This document shows positions 1 through 7,401 of a stretch of 9,836 nt of DNA, in pieces. The stretch comes from Sulfuricurvum sp. (GTDB lineage: Bacteria; Campylobacterota; Campylobacteria; Campylobacterales; Sulfurimonadaceae), in the NCBI GenBank assembly GCA_022729835.1, contig DZBC01000063.1, positions 1-9,836 of the forward strand, read 5' to 3'. Position 1 is the stretch's first letter. Every line of letters starts with the position of its first letter. The position numbers and the translations under genes are program-made. The notes under the pieces were generated by a model that saw only the letters and a program-made list of their open reading frames with translations, was not told the origin of the DNA and made no database searches.

Positions 1-891
1 GATACCGGCGCCTTCGATGAGGATATCAAGGTCGGGCTTCATCAAGCGCGCGGAGTATCCTTCTGGCACATCTCCGGCAAAAGTGATTGATTGCTCTATT
101 TCATCAACGGCAAGCAGGGTGCGGATTAGCTCATGGCCGCCCTGATGTGGACGGATGCTCAGAGGAAAGCGAAGCCCGCTGTGGGGTAGTTGTGAAGCAT
201 GATCGCCGAGGTAGCGTTTGTACAGTGCAAGCGCCGGTTCACCATCGATTTCATAGAGGATGTTGCCTTTGGATTTGGTGATGGTGCGGACACTGCCAAA
301 TTCGCTCCAGCCGCCATAACAGCCGCTACTGATACACAGCGCTTCGCCATACAATCCGATGGCGGCGATGGTACGTTCGCGCGGCACGTCGTCGGCGATG
401 ACAAAAGTGTGTCCAAAACGCTCACCATCCCCTGCCATGCCTCCGGTGACGCTCACCCCTTGGTTCACCTTGTTGATACCGCGTACCAGAGCAGAGCCGT
501 TGATGAGCAGACCGTCACTGATGACAAAGATGTGACGCAAGCCCTCTTGAGGCAGCCCTATGATGAGATCGCGGGCACTGCTTTCAAGATCGTCTTGCGT
601 GTCGAAGCGGATATGAGAGAGTGCCACATGCGCGTGTTCGAACCAGACAGCGGTGGCGCACAGCGGGGCGTCGATGATGCGTGCACCGAGGATATTACCC
701 GAAGAGGAGGCTCCCACAATGTGTGCTGAAGGAAATAGGCCATGCATGGTGGCATAAGGTTCTGCTTGCTCAAGCGTATCGGTATCACCAAAGATCAAAA
801 GCAGTTGCACTTCAGCAAAATTTTGAGCTTCGAGTGCGCCACCCTCTCTGATCCAAGCACCTTCTTGATAGATCCATGTGGCCAGTTGCAT
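1..891 (-). CDS. FIST domain signal-transduction protein (FIST_N + start of FIST_C), C-terminus cut by window edge
   Basis: This open frame runs from an ATG at 891 off the left edge, giving 297 visible codons with no stop. Residues about 28-210 match the FIST N-terminal domain: the strand-turn LLIFGDTD near 31-38, FPSAHIVGASSSG at 53-65, and the hallmark TGGMAGDG at 149-156. Residues about 211 onward begin the FIST C-terminal domain, with the typical YEIDGEPAL at 213-221 followed by LYKRYLG. FIST proteins are predicted intracellular sensors, often linked to histidine kinases, GGDEF/EAL or chemotaxis proteins; NosP, a haem-based nitric oxide sensor, is one characterised type. No signal peptide or membrane segment is visible. 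AAGGAG on the minus strand (900-905) sits 8 nt before the ATG. It lies 82 bp downstream of tyrA on the same strand, with no obvious functional tie. Family call is firm; ligand and partner are unknown because any fused or neighbouring domain is out of view. Confidence 0.88.
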   Translation of the reverse strand, partial: MQLATWIYQEGAWIREGGALEAQNFAEVQLLLIFGDTDTLEQAEPYATMHGLFPSAHIVGASSSGNILGARIIDAPLCATAVWFEHAHVALSHIRFDTQDDLESSARDLIIGLPQEGLRHIFVISDGLLINGSALVRGINKVNQGVSVTGGMAGDGERFGHTFVIADDVPRERTIAAIGLYGEALCISSGCYGGWSEFGSVRTITKSKGNILYEIDGEPALALYKRYLGDHASQLPHSGLRFPLSIRPHQGGHELIRTLLAVDEIEQSITFAGDVPEGYSARLMKPDLDILIEGAGI

Positions 892-973
892 GTCTGTGTC
901 TCCTTGCAAAATTGTTTAAAAAAGCATACAGCAAAGAGGGCAAGCAAACTCTTAAAGTCATGGCGATAGCGCC

Positions 974-1813
974 TTAGGTGAATATCTCCTGCAGCCGGTT
1001 GGCGTTTTTCATCTGGGCGTGCAAAGCGGAAAAATCGCCGTTTTTGAGGGCTTTTTTCATGCGGAAAAGTTCCTCTTCAAAGCGCTCGATGGCGTCGATT
1101 ACATTGTGGCTGTTTTGACGGAAAATATCTTCCCACATATTGGGCGAACTCTTAGCCAGTCGGCTCATTGAGCGAAATCCCCCGGCGGCGAGGGCGAGAA
1201 TGTTCTCTTTATCCTCTTGTGAGAGGACGGCATTGGCGATAGAGTAGCTGATCATGTGGGGCATGTGGCTGATAAATGCGGCGTGGCGGTCATGCTCATG
1301 GGCGTGCATGTAATGCAGGCGCATGTGCAGGGCACTAAAGAGCCGAATCGCCACCTCTTGTTGGTGGGTGCCGCTTTGTTCCAGATCGCACAAGACTACT
1401 ACATTGTCCTCATACAACCCTTCAACGGCAGCTTTGGGACCGAAGTTTTCGGTTCCGGTCATCGGGTGGGCGGCGACAAAATTTTTGCGGATCGCTTCTG
1501 GGACGGCCTTGATGATGGCCTCTTTGGTGCTGCCCATATCGATGATGGTGGTCTGTGGCGCTACATCGACAAGACGGCGCAGCAGCTCAATGACCCCTTC
1601 GACGGGAACGGCCAAGACGATGATATCGCAGCTCTTGATGGTTTCAAAATCGACGATGGCGTCGATAAGGCCGAGTTCTGTGGCCTCTTTTTGGTGTTTT
1701 GGATTGTGGTCGCTGCCTAAAATAGCATGAATAAAGGGGACACGACGCGCACTAAGCGCGAGCGATCCACCCATAAGGCCAAGGCCGACAATCCCCAAAC
1801 GCATCTGTTGCAT
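974..1813 (-). CDS. tyrA: Prephenate dehydrogenase (tyrosine biosynthesis)
   Basis: The 279-residue protein converts prephenate to 4-hydroxyphenylpyruvate with NAD+, the committed step to tyrosine, in the cytoplasm. An N-terminal Rossmann fold shows GLGLMGGS at 10-17. DMGSTK at 92-97 and HPMTGTE at 116-122 follow, with His116 in the position of the family's catalytic histidine. The C-terminal helical domain has HDRHAAFISHMPH at 174-186 and GGFRSMSRLAKSSPNMW at 211-227, with Arg214 the expected prephenate-binding arginine. There is no chorismate mutase or ACT domain, so it looks monofunctional and without a regulatory module. Position 215 is Ser where I expect Asp in many homologues. Met1 is chosen over Met4 because AGGAGG on the minus strand (1819-1824) lies 5 nt before Met1. 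It is divergent from bamA. Confidence 0.96.
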   Translation of the reverse strand: MQQMRLGIVGLGLMGGSLALSARRVPFIHAILGSDHNPKHQKEATELGLIDAIVDFETIKSCDIIVLAVPVEGVIELLRRLVDVAPQTTIIDMGSTKEAIIKAVPEAIRKNFVAAHPMTGTENFGPKAAVEGLYEDNVVVLCDLEQSGTHQQEVAIRLFSALHMRLHYMHAHEHDRHAAFISHMPHMISYSIANAVLSQEDKENILALAAGGFRSMSRLAKSSPNMWEDIFRQNSHNVIDAIERFEEELFRMKKALKNGDFSALHAQMKNANRLQEIFT

Positions 1814-1843
1814 GGAGTCCTCCTGCAGGTGTGAGGCGATATG

Positions 1844-1853
1844 TTACATGTAA
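1844..1853. repeat. TTACATGTAA palindrome, copy 1 (intergenic)
   Basis: A perfect 10-bp palindrome in the divergent tyrA/bamA spacer, 30 bp upstream of the tyrA start. It is the only copy outside a coding region. It could be an operator for tyrA or simply one member of the iterated palindrome set seen across the window. Confidence 0.8.
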
Positions 1854-1901
1854 ATGTGTTAGAAAGCCTTGATATTTACGCAATATTAATGCGCTTATCG
1901 C

Positions 1902-1907
1902 TAGAAT
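1902..1907 (+). promoter_or_regulatory. Candidate -10 box for the bamA operon
   Basis: TAGAAT resembles the sigma-70 -10 consensus TATAAT and is preceded by an AT-rich stretch (1870-1890). No good -35 hexamer lies at 16-18 bp spacing, which is common in Campylobacterota promoters. Initiation would fall near 1914, leaving a short leader before the TTG start at 1936. This is inference from a single hexamer. Confidence 0.3.
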
Positions 1908-1935
1908 TTGCCCTATTTTCGCCTCGGGAAGCCAT

Positions 1936-4215
1936 TTGAAACATTACTTTTTGCCAATCATCGCACTTTTTTGGACCGCGCAGCTCTGTGCCGCGACTGT
2001 CTCTGCCATACATTTTGAAGGAATGGCCCACATTAGCGAGGGGGTTGCAAAGCGGATGCTCGCTTTTGGTGTCGGTGACGCGCTCGATCCACAAAAAGTG
2101 GATGCCTCGGTCAAGACGCTCTTTGAACAGGGTTACTTCGATGATATTTGGGTCGAAGAGCAAGAAGGGGTGGTGACCTTTCATCTGCGCGAGAAGCCAG
2201 TGATCTCCAAGATCGAACTCAAAGGCTACAAAGACAACGACGATGAGGCGCAAGAGAGCTTATTGCAGATCAAAAAAGGTTCACTCTACGACGAGAAGCG
2301 GCTAGAGGCGGTCAAAAAGCGTATTATCGATGCGCTAAGCGAAACCGGAAAGATCGATTCAGTAGTCGAGATTGAGACCGAAAAACAGGATAACGGTAGC
2401 GTTAAAGTGCTCTTTCAGGTCAATGAGGGGGAAAATATCGTAATCGAAGAGCTCGATTATCACGGGGTTTCGGGGCTTGAAGCTGAAGCGTTTGATGAGG
2501 TGATCGCCAATAAAGAGCATGAGTTTATGGGATGGTTCTGGGGACGCAATGACGGAAAAATGCAGCTTTCCCAGCTACAGTACGATCCCTTGCGCATTCG
2601 CGATTTCTATATGCAGTATGGCTATCTCGATGCCAAAGTTGATGAGCCCTTTGTTCGGGTCGATTTTGACAATTATCTTGCAGCTATGAGTTATCAGATT
2701 AGCGAAGGAGATGTCTACCGTGTCAGTGATATTGTCCTGATGCAGCGCCGAGAAGTGATCGATGAGGCCGCTTTACGTGAGGTGATTCGGCTGGAGAAGA
2801 ATAAGGCCTTCAATATCAAAACCTTCCGCGAAGATGCTGAACGTATTAAGACGCAGATCGCCGATTTGGGTTACGCTTTTGTGCAGGTTTCCCCTGATTT
2901 GCGCAAAGATAAAGAGGGCAAAAGCGTCGAGGTCGTTTATGCTATTGATCCAGGTGAGAAGGTGCGCATCCGCAACGTCATTATCTCTGGTAACAACCGC
3001 ACCTTAGACCGCATCATCCGCCGCGAACTCTATCTCGCTCCTGGTGATATGTACAATCTCACCGACCTCAAAGACTCACGCAATGCACTGGGGCGTACTG
3101 GCTATTTCGAGTCCAACACCATCGAAGAGAAGCGCATTGATGCGCAGACGATGGATCTGATCGTTAAGGCCAAAGAGGCGCCCACGGGCAATATTCAGCT
3201 TGGGGGTGGATATGGCAGCTATGGCGGCATACTGCTCAGCCTTGCGGTGAACGACCGCAATATCTTTGGCTCGGGTATCGACGTAGGTGTCCAGCTTGAG
3301 CGCAGTCAGCGCAGTGAAAACTACTCCTTTAACATCTCTAATCCACGCCTTGACGACAGCGACTTTAGCGGCAACTTTTCGCTCTACCAGACACGCTATG
3401 AGTACAACGACTACTCAGTCGCCACGCAAGGGGTCACGGTCGGGACAGGGCATCGCTTCACGCGGCATATTACGGGTTATTTGAGCTATACCTACGCCGA
3501 CAACGGTTATGAAGACTATGAAGGCACGCTCTCGCAGAGCTACTACAGCATGTTTTTTGAAAGCTTTGCCAAAAGTGCGGTGACGGTGAGTCTGAATTTT
3601 GACAACACCGATGATTTCTATCTGCCGCGCGAGGGGGCTATTGTGTCTCAGGCATTTGAGCGTGCTGGCTTGGGCGGGGACGCTCAGTATTTCAAGAGCC
3701 GTACCAATTTTGGCCTCTATCGAGGGCTTGAGGAGTGGCTGGAGGTGGATCTGATCGCCCGTTACAAGGCGCGCTACAACTACGCTTCGGATTTGGGCTA
3801 CATGCCGCTCGCCGAGCGCTTTTATCTAGGCGGTATCCGCACCTTGCGGGGGTATCAGTCCTACTCCATCTCTCCCAACTACGTCGATGAGTATGGCAGC
3901 CGTCGCCGCATGGGCGGGATGCAGAGCTTCTCGCAAAGCGCGGAGCTGAGCTTTCCGCTGCTGCCCAAAGCCAAGATGCGTTTGGCCGCTTTTTATGATT
4001 GGGGTTGGATTGAGGGAGATGTGCCCGATCATATTGCGTATCACAACATTCCCACGACAGGCACGTCTCAAGAGCACATCCGCTCTTCGTATGGAATGGC
4101 GTTGGAGTGGTTTTCACCGATGGGGCCGATTCAGCTCGTCTATGCCAAACCCATCGATCCGCAGCGCGGCGACCGCACGGCCAATTTTGAATTCACAATC
4201 GGACAGAGGTTCTAA
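1936..4215 (+). CDS. bamA: BamA, outer membrane protein assembly factor (Omp85 family)
   Basis: The 759-residue protein is the central subunit of the BAM machine that folds and inserts beta-barrel proteins into the outer membrane. A signal peptide spans residues 1-20 (Lys2, hydrophobic core, cleavage probably after CAA). Residues 22 to about 415 fit five periplasmic POTRA repeats; GYFDDIWVEE near 68 and GYFESNTIEE near 393 are typical POTRA ends. The C-terminal barrel begins around 418 (GNIQLGGGYG) and holds the Omp85 lid motif LRGYQ with Arg638. The chain ends in Phe759, as expected for a barrel C-terminal signal. The start is TTG: no ATG or GTG occurs just upstream in frame, and the next ATG falls after the signal peptide. 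The ribosome site is weak (GGGAAG at 1926-1931). It is the first gene of a probable operon with the lipoprotein gene and pepN. Confidence 0.96.
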   Translation: MKHYFLPIIALFWTAQLCAATVSAIHFEGMAHISEGVAKRMLAFGVGDALDPQKVDASVKTLFEQGYFDDIWVEEQEGVVTFHLREKPVISKIELKGYKDNDDEAQESLLQIKKGSLYDEKRLEAVKKRIIDALSETGKIDSVVEIETEKQDNGSVKVLFQVNEGENIVIEELDYHGVSGLEAEAFDEVIANKEHEFMGWFWGRNDGKMQLSQLQYDPLRIRDFYMQYGYLDAKVDEPFVRVDFDNYLAAMSYQISEGDVYRVSDIVLMQRREVIDEAALREVIRLEKNKAFNIKTFREDAERIKTQIADLGYAFVQVSPDLRKDKEGKSVEVVYAIDPGEKVRIRNVIISGNNRTLDRIIRRELYLAPGDMYNLTDLKDSRNALGRTGYFESNTIEEKRIDAQTMDLIVKAKEAPTGNIQLGGGYGSYGGILLSLAVNDRNIFGSGIDVGVQLERSQRSENYSFNISNPRLDDSDFSGNFSLYQTRYEYNDYSVATQGVTVGTGHRFTRHITGYLSYTYADNGYEDYEGTLSQSYYSMFFESFAKSAVTVSLNFDNTDDFYLPREGAIVSQAFERAGLGGDAQYFKSRTNFGLYRGLEEWLEVDLIARYKARYNYASDLGYMPLAERFYLGGIRTLRGYQSYSISPNYVDEYGSRRRMGGMQSFSQSAELSFPLLPKAKMRLAAFYDWGWIEGDVPDHIAYHNIPTTGTSQEHIRSSYGMALEWFSPMGPIQLVYAKPIDPQRGDRTANFEFTIGQRF

Positions 4216-4787
4216 TGACATACTACTTACATGTAACGCTCATCGGAGCGATGGCTTGGCTGCTGTTTTTGGGTTGTGGTGTTGGCAAGGACGTCGGCGA
4301 TTCCAATGTTACCCTCTCCATACGCGTCTCAGCGCTTCACTATCTCGCCGATAACAATGAAACCAACGAGACCCGCTTTAATGTCGGCGAAGCGGAGGGC
4401 AGCTATACCAACAGCTATGGCACATGGGATTTTTATGATGACAATATCAGTGGTGAGCGCGTGATCTCTAAGGCGATATATTTGGCTTCAGATGCCAACT
4501 GTTCGTTTGCGATCGAAGAGAATGCCACGGCGCCGACGCTCAAAGCGCCCGCAGACACCCATGACCGATTTCCCTATCTTAATGTCAACCCTTTTACAAC
4601 GCTATTGGTGGATGAAAACGTGAGTGTGACTGAGTTGGCGCAGCGCTATCCTACGGCAGCATCGATTGATGAGGAGTTTAACTTTGACGTGGTATCGACG
4701 CGCTTTAACAAGGCCTATATCGACTCGCCGCTTACCGCCGAGATTTGCGACGCTCTGGAGCGTGTGATCATTTTGCAGCAGCCCTAA
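4215..4787 (+). CDS. Unrecognised lipoprotein with seven D/E-X-N-X-S/T N-glycosylation sequons
   Basis: I do not recognise this 190-residue protein. A hydrophobic N-terminus (residues 5-20) ends in LFLGC, a lipobox-like site with Cys21; Phe at -3 is not the commonest residue but Gly at -1 fits. The mature part is acidic and Asn-rich with no further membrane segment, so it should sit in the periplasm attached to a membrane. Seven of its 14 asparagines (31, 48, 51, 77, 95, 103, 135) lie in the extended sequon used by bacterial PglB oligosaccharyltransferases. Cys96 and Cys178 could form a disulfide. PYLNVNPFTTLLVDENVS at 120-137 looks like the best-ordered segment. The ATG overlaps the bamA stop (TAATG), with GAGG at 4206-4209 as ribosome site, so translation is probably coupled to bamA. 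A role with the outer membrane is suggested only by this position. Confidence 0.8.
   Translation: MTYYLHVTLIGAMAWLLFLGCGVGKDVGDSNVTLSIRVSALHYLADNNETNETRFNVGEAEGSYTNSYGTWDFYDDNISGERVISKAIYLASDANCSFAIEENATAPTLKAPADTHDRFPYLNVNPFTTLLVDENVSVTELAQRYPTAASIDEEFNFDVVSTRFNKAYIDSPLTAEICDALERVIILQQP
4227..4236. repeat. TTACATGTAA palindrome, copy 2
   Basis: Perfect copy inside the lipoprotein signal-peptide codons, read as Leu-His-Val in the frame TTA CAT GTA. Confidence 0.8.
4299..4625 (+). other. Cluster of seven bacterial N-glycosylation sequons (protein-level feature)
   Basis: Within residues 29-137 of the lipoprotein I read DSNVT, DNNET, ETNET, DDNIS, DANCS, EENAT and DENVS. Each has Asp or Glu at -2, a non-proline at -1 and +1, and Ser or Thr at +2. 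DNNET and ETNET overlap. Sequons are spread along the chain rather than forming a tandem repeat, which suggests selection for many separate acceptor sites. Whether the organism has a PglB enzyme cannot be seen here. Confidence 0.7.
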
Positions 4788-4796
4788 AGGAGCCTT

Positions 4797-7367
4797 ATGT
4801 CTCGCATCCACACTCAAAGCGACTACCGCGAAAGTCGTTTTCGTGTTCTTCATGTTGATCTGCTTTTTGATCTCTCTCCTGCGCAGACTTATGTACGCAA
4901 CATCATGCAGATCAGAGCGCTGGGCGGGGGTGAGACTTTGCGTCTTGATGGGGAGGCTCTGGAGCTTCTAAGCCTTACATGTAATGACCAAGAGGTGGCA
5001 TACCGTATGGTTGATGGGGGCTTGGAGATTGAGGATATGCCGCTTGAAGCGACGCTGTGTATCGAAACCCGCATCAACCCCGAGGCCAACACGCAGCTTG
5101 AGGGTTTGTACTATTCAAACGGTCTTTACTGCACCCAAAACGAACCCGAAGGCTTTCGGCGTATTACCTACTTTATCGACCGTCCCGATGTGATGAGCCT
5201 CTTTCGCACCACCATTATCGCCGATGCCCAAAGTGCGCCTATTTTGCTCTCCAACGGCAACTTGATAGAGCAAGGATACAAAGAAGACGGAAGCCATTAC
5301 GCCATCTGGGAAGATCCGTTTCCCAAGCCGACCTATCTCTTTGCATTGGTGGCAGGGGATCTAGGGGTGCTTCAAGAGATGTTCACGACGATGAGCGGGC
5401 GTGAAGTGAAGCTGGGGATTTACTGCGACAAAGGCAATGAAGAGCGCTGTACCCATGCGATGCGCTCACTCAAAAAAGCTATGGAGTGGGATGAGCGCGT
5501 CTATGGACGCGAATACGATCTGGATATCTACAACATCGTCGCGGTCGAGAGCTTCAACATGGGAGCGATGGAGAACAAGGGGCTCAATATCTTCAATGCG
5601 GCCTATGTACTCGCCGATGAAGAGCGCGCTACAGACGCCAATTTTATGGGTATCGAGAGCGTGATTGCGCATGAGTATTTCCACAACTGGACGGGCAACC
5701 GCATTACATGTAAGGATTGGTTCGAACTCACGCTCAAAGAGGGGCTGACCGTCTTTCGGGATCAGTGCTTTAGTGCCGATATGAACGATGCAGGCGTGCA
5801 ACGCATTGATGATGTGCGGGCATTGCGTGAGCGCCAATTCGTCGAGGATGCTTCGGGTACAGCGCATCCCATCAAGCCGAGCGAATACGAAGAGATCAAC
5901 AACTTTTATACCGCCACCGTCTATGAAAAGGGCGCCGAAGTGATCCGTATGTTGCACACCATGCTGGGTGAGAGACGCTGGAGAGCAGCGATGGATCTCT
6001 ACTTTGCGACCTTTGATGGCCAAGCGGTGCGTACCGGGGACTTCTTGTGGGCGGTTCGTCAAGGCGGCGGTATCGATTTGACGCAGTTTGAGCGTTGGTA
6101 CCACCAGATGCGCACGCCGATCATTCATGCCCACAGTACTCAAGAGGGCGAGCGCTTCATACTGAGCGTGCGCCAAGAGATTCTTGCTGATACCAAAGGC
6201 AAGGCACAGCTTCCTTATCATTTCCCGCTAAGTTTTGCTCTTTTTGACGCACAAGGTGTTTTGCTTGAGCCGATAGTGCGCTCAGAGAGCGTGCAAGAGG
6301 ATGTTGCTCAGGGTTTCTTACATGTACGCCAAGAGGTCGAAACGTTTACGTTTTACGGGGTGAGTGAAGGTTCACGGCTCTCGCTCAATCGCGGCTTTAG
6401 TGCGCCGATTCTGATGCAGTATGCGCAGGCAGATTATCCCTTTTTGATGCGCTTTGAGGGTGACGGCTTTGCCCGTTTTGAGGCATCGCAGCGTCTTGCT
6501 CAACGGGTTTTGCTTGAAGATCCCTCATTACGCAACGACTATCTGGATGCCTTTTGTGCAGTGCTTGAGGATGACACGATTCCCTCAATGCTCAAAGCGC
6601 AACTGCTCGCCTTGCCCTCAGATGTGGCCTTGATGCAGGCGCAAGCGGTGGTCGATATCGAAGCGATTGCTGGGTCAAAAAAGGCGCTTGAAGCGGCGAT
6701 ATTTGAACGTTTTGAACATACAATGCGTGTACGCTACGAGAAACTGCATGACCCTAAAAACAGCGCGATTGATGCGGAGTCGATGGGTAAACGCGCTTTG
6801 AAAAATCTACTGCTGGGCTATTTGGCCGCATCGCGCCACAGTGGAGCGCTCGCACTGTGTAGTGTGCAAAGCGAGGAGAGCGTGAGCATGACCGATCGTA
6901 TCGCTGCGCTGAGCTTGCTTGAGCAGTTTGCTCCGCAGATTGCCGAGCCTTTTTTGAGTGACTTTTATGAAACTTATCATGATGATATGCTGGTGATGAG
7001 CAAGTATCTCTCATTGATTGCTTCAGCCGACCGTGAAGGGGTTTTGGAGCGTGTGATCGCACTGCAAAACGATCCGGTTTATGATGTCAAAGTGCCCAAT
7101 CTGGTGCGTGCCTTGTTGGGGAGTTTTGGGCGTAATCTGCGCCGTTTTCACACGCAAGATGGGTATGAGTTTATCGCCGGCCGCATTATGGCGCTTGATT
7201 CAATCAATCCTATGATTGCCGCAGGGTTGTCGGGCGCGTTTAAAACTTATGCACGGATGGATGCAAAGCGTCAAGTCTGGATGGACGGCGCGATTGCGCC
7301 ACTGCTGCGGCTTGAGACGCTCTCGAAAAATACGCGAGAAATCTTAGAGAAGATTGTGGGCCGATAA
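4797..7367 (+). CDS. pepN: Aminopeptidase N (M1 family zinc metallopeptidase)
   Basis: The 856-residue enzyme removes N-terminal amino acids from peptides in the cytoplasm; no signal peptide is present. It aligns with E. coli PepN (870 residues) at a constant offset of five. Glu116 of TQNEPEGFR binds the free amino terminus. GAMEN lies at 256-260. The zinc site is HEYFH at 292-296 with Glu315 eighteen residues on (HExxH-x18-E). The transition-state tyrosine is Tyr376. Domain order is N-terminal beta domain to about 190, thermolysin-like domain to about 440, small beta domain to about 530, then the helical C-terminal domain. All catalytic residues are intact. AAGGAG at 4787-4792 overlaps the lipoprotein stop and lies 4 nt before the ATG, supporting one transcript with bamA. 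It carries three of the TTACATGTAA-type sites. Confidence 0.97.
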   Translation: MSRIHTQSDYRESRFRVLHVDLLFDLSPAQTYVRNIMQIRALGGGETLRLDGEALELLSLTCNDQEVAYRMVDGGLEIEDMPLEATLCIETRINPEANTQLEGLYYSNGLYCTQNEPEGFRRITYFIDRPDVMSLFRTTIIADAQSAPILLSNGNLIEQGYKEDGSHYAIWEDPFPKPTYLFALVAGDLGVLQEMFTTMSGREVKLGIYCDKGNEERCTHAMRSLKKAMEWDERVYGREYDLDIYNIVAVESFNMGAMENKGLNIFNAAYVLADEERATDANFMGIESVIAHEYFHNWTGNRITCKDWFELTLKEGLTVFRDQCFSADMNDAGVQRIDDVRALRERQFVEDASGTAHPIKPSEYEEINNFYTATVYEKGAEVIRMLHTMLGERRWRAAMDLYFATFDGQAVRTGDFLWAVRQGGGIDLTQFERWYHQMRTPIIHAHSTQEGERFILSVRQEILADTKGKAQLPYHFPLSFALFDAQGVLLEPIVRSESVQEDVAQGFLHVRQEVETFTFYGVSEGSRLSLNRGFSAPILMQYAQADYPFLMRFEGDGFARFEASQRLAQRVLLEDPSLRNDYLDAFCAVLEDDTIPSMLKAQLLALPSDVALMQAQAVVDIEAIAGSKKALEAAIFERFEHTMRVRYEKLHDPKNSAIDAESMGKRALKNLLLGYLAASRHSGALALCSVQSEESVSMTDRIAALSLLEQFAPQIAEPFLSDFYETYHDDMLVMSKYLSLIASADREGVLERVIALQNDPVYDVKVPNLVRALLGSFGRNLRRFHTQDGYEFIAGRIMALDSINPMIAAGLSGAFKTYARMDAKRQVWMDGAIAPLLRLETLSKNTREILEKIVGR
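4975..4984. repeat. TTACATGTAA palindrome, copy 3
   Basis: Perfect copy within pepN, read in the frame CTT ACA TGT AAT (Leu-Thr-Cys-Asn), a different frame from copies 2 and 5. Confidence 0.8.
5704..5713. repeat. TTACATGTAA palindrome, copy 4
   Basis: Perfect copy within pepN, just after the zinc-site codons, read ATT ACA TGT AAG (Ile-Thr-Cys-Lys). The protein segment is conserved in the family, but the choice of ATT, ACA and TGT among synonyms is what creates the palindrome. Confidence 0.8.
6318..6327. repeat. TTACATGTAC, near-copy 5 of the palindrome
   Basis: Matches TTACATGTAA except for the last base. It lies in pepN and is read TTA CAT GTA CGC (Leu-His-Val-Arg). Confidence 0.65.
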
Positions 7368-7368
7368 G

Positions 7369-7401
7369 GCCAGCGCTTCTCGCGCTTGGCAAGAGCGTTT
7401 T
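7369..7401 (+). terminator. Candidate hairpin terminator between convergent pepN and the nrfD-like gene
   Basis: Starting 2 nt after the pepN stop, GCCAGCGC (7369-7376) can pair with GCGCTTGGC (7382-7390) around a TTCTC loop, with one bulged T. A TTTT run occurs only after AAGAGCG, so the U-tract is displaced and the call is tentative. The hairpin could also act on transcripts coming from the opposite operon, though no T-run follows on that strand. Confidence 0.35.

Noticed and set aside
199..729. 176-codon open frame on the plus strand
   Set aside because: It is antisense to the FIST-domain gene. The minus-strand frame is open through all 297 codons and carries FIST hallmarks.
742..969. 75-codon plus-strand open frame crossing the FIST start and the tyrA-FIST gap
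   Set aside because: No ribosome site or family resemblance was seen, and most of it is antisense to the FIST gene.
962..973. Short hairpin GGCGATAGCGCC directly after the tyrA stop
   Set aside because: The stem is only 4 bp and no T-run follows on the minus strand, so it is not convincing as a terminator.
1256..1720. 154-codon and overlapping 135-codon open frames on the plus strand
   Set aside because: Both are antisense to tyrA, which has its full motif set on the minus strand.
3692..4117. 141-codon open frame on the minus strand
   Set aside because: It is antisense to the BamA barrel and has a low-complexity Arg/Ser/Pro-rich translation typical of a shadow frame.
5466..6221. 251-codon open frame on the minus strand
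   Set aside because: It lies antisense to the conserved catalytic core of pepN, has no recognisable family features and is a by-product of pepN codon use.
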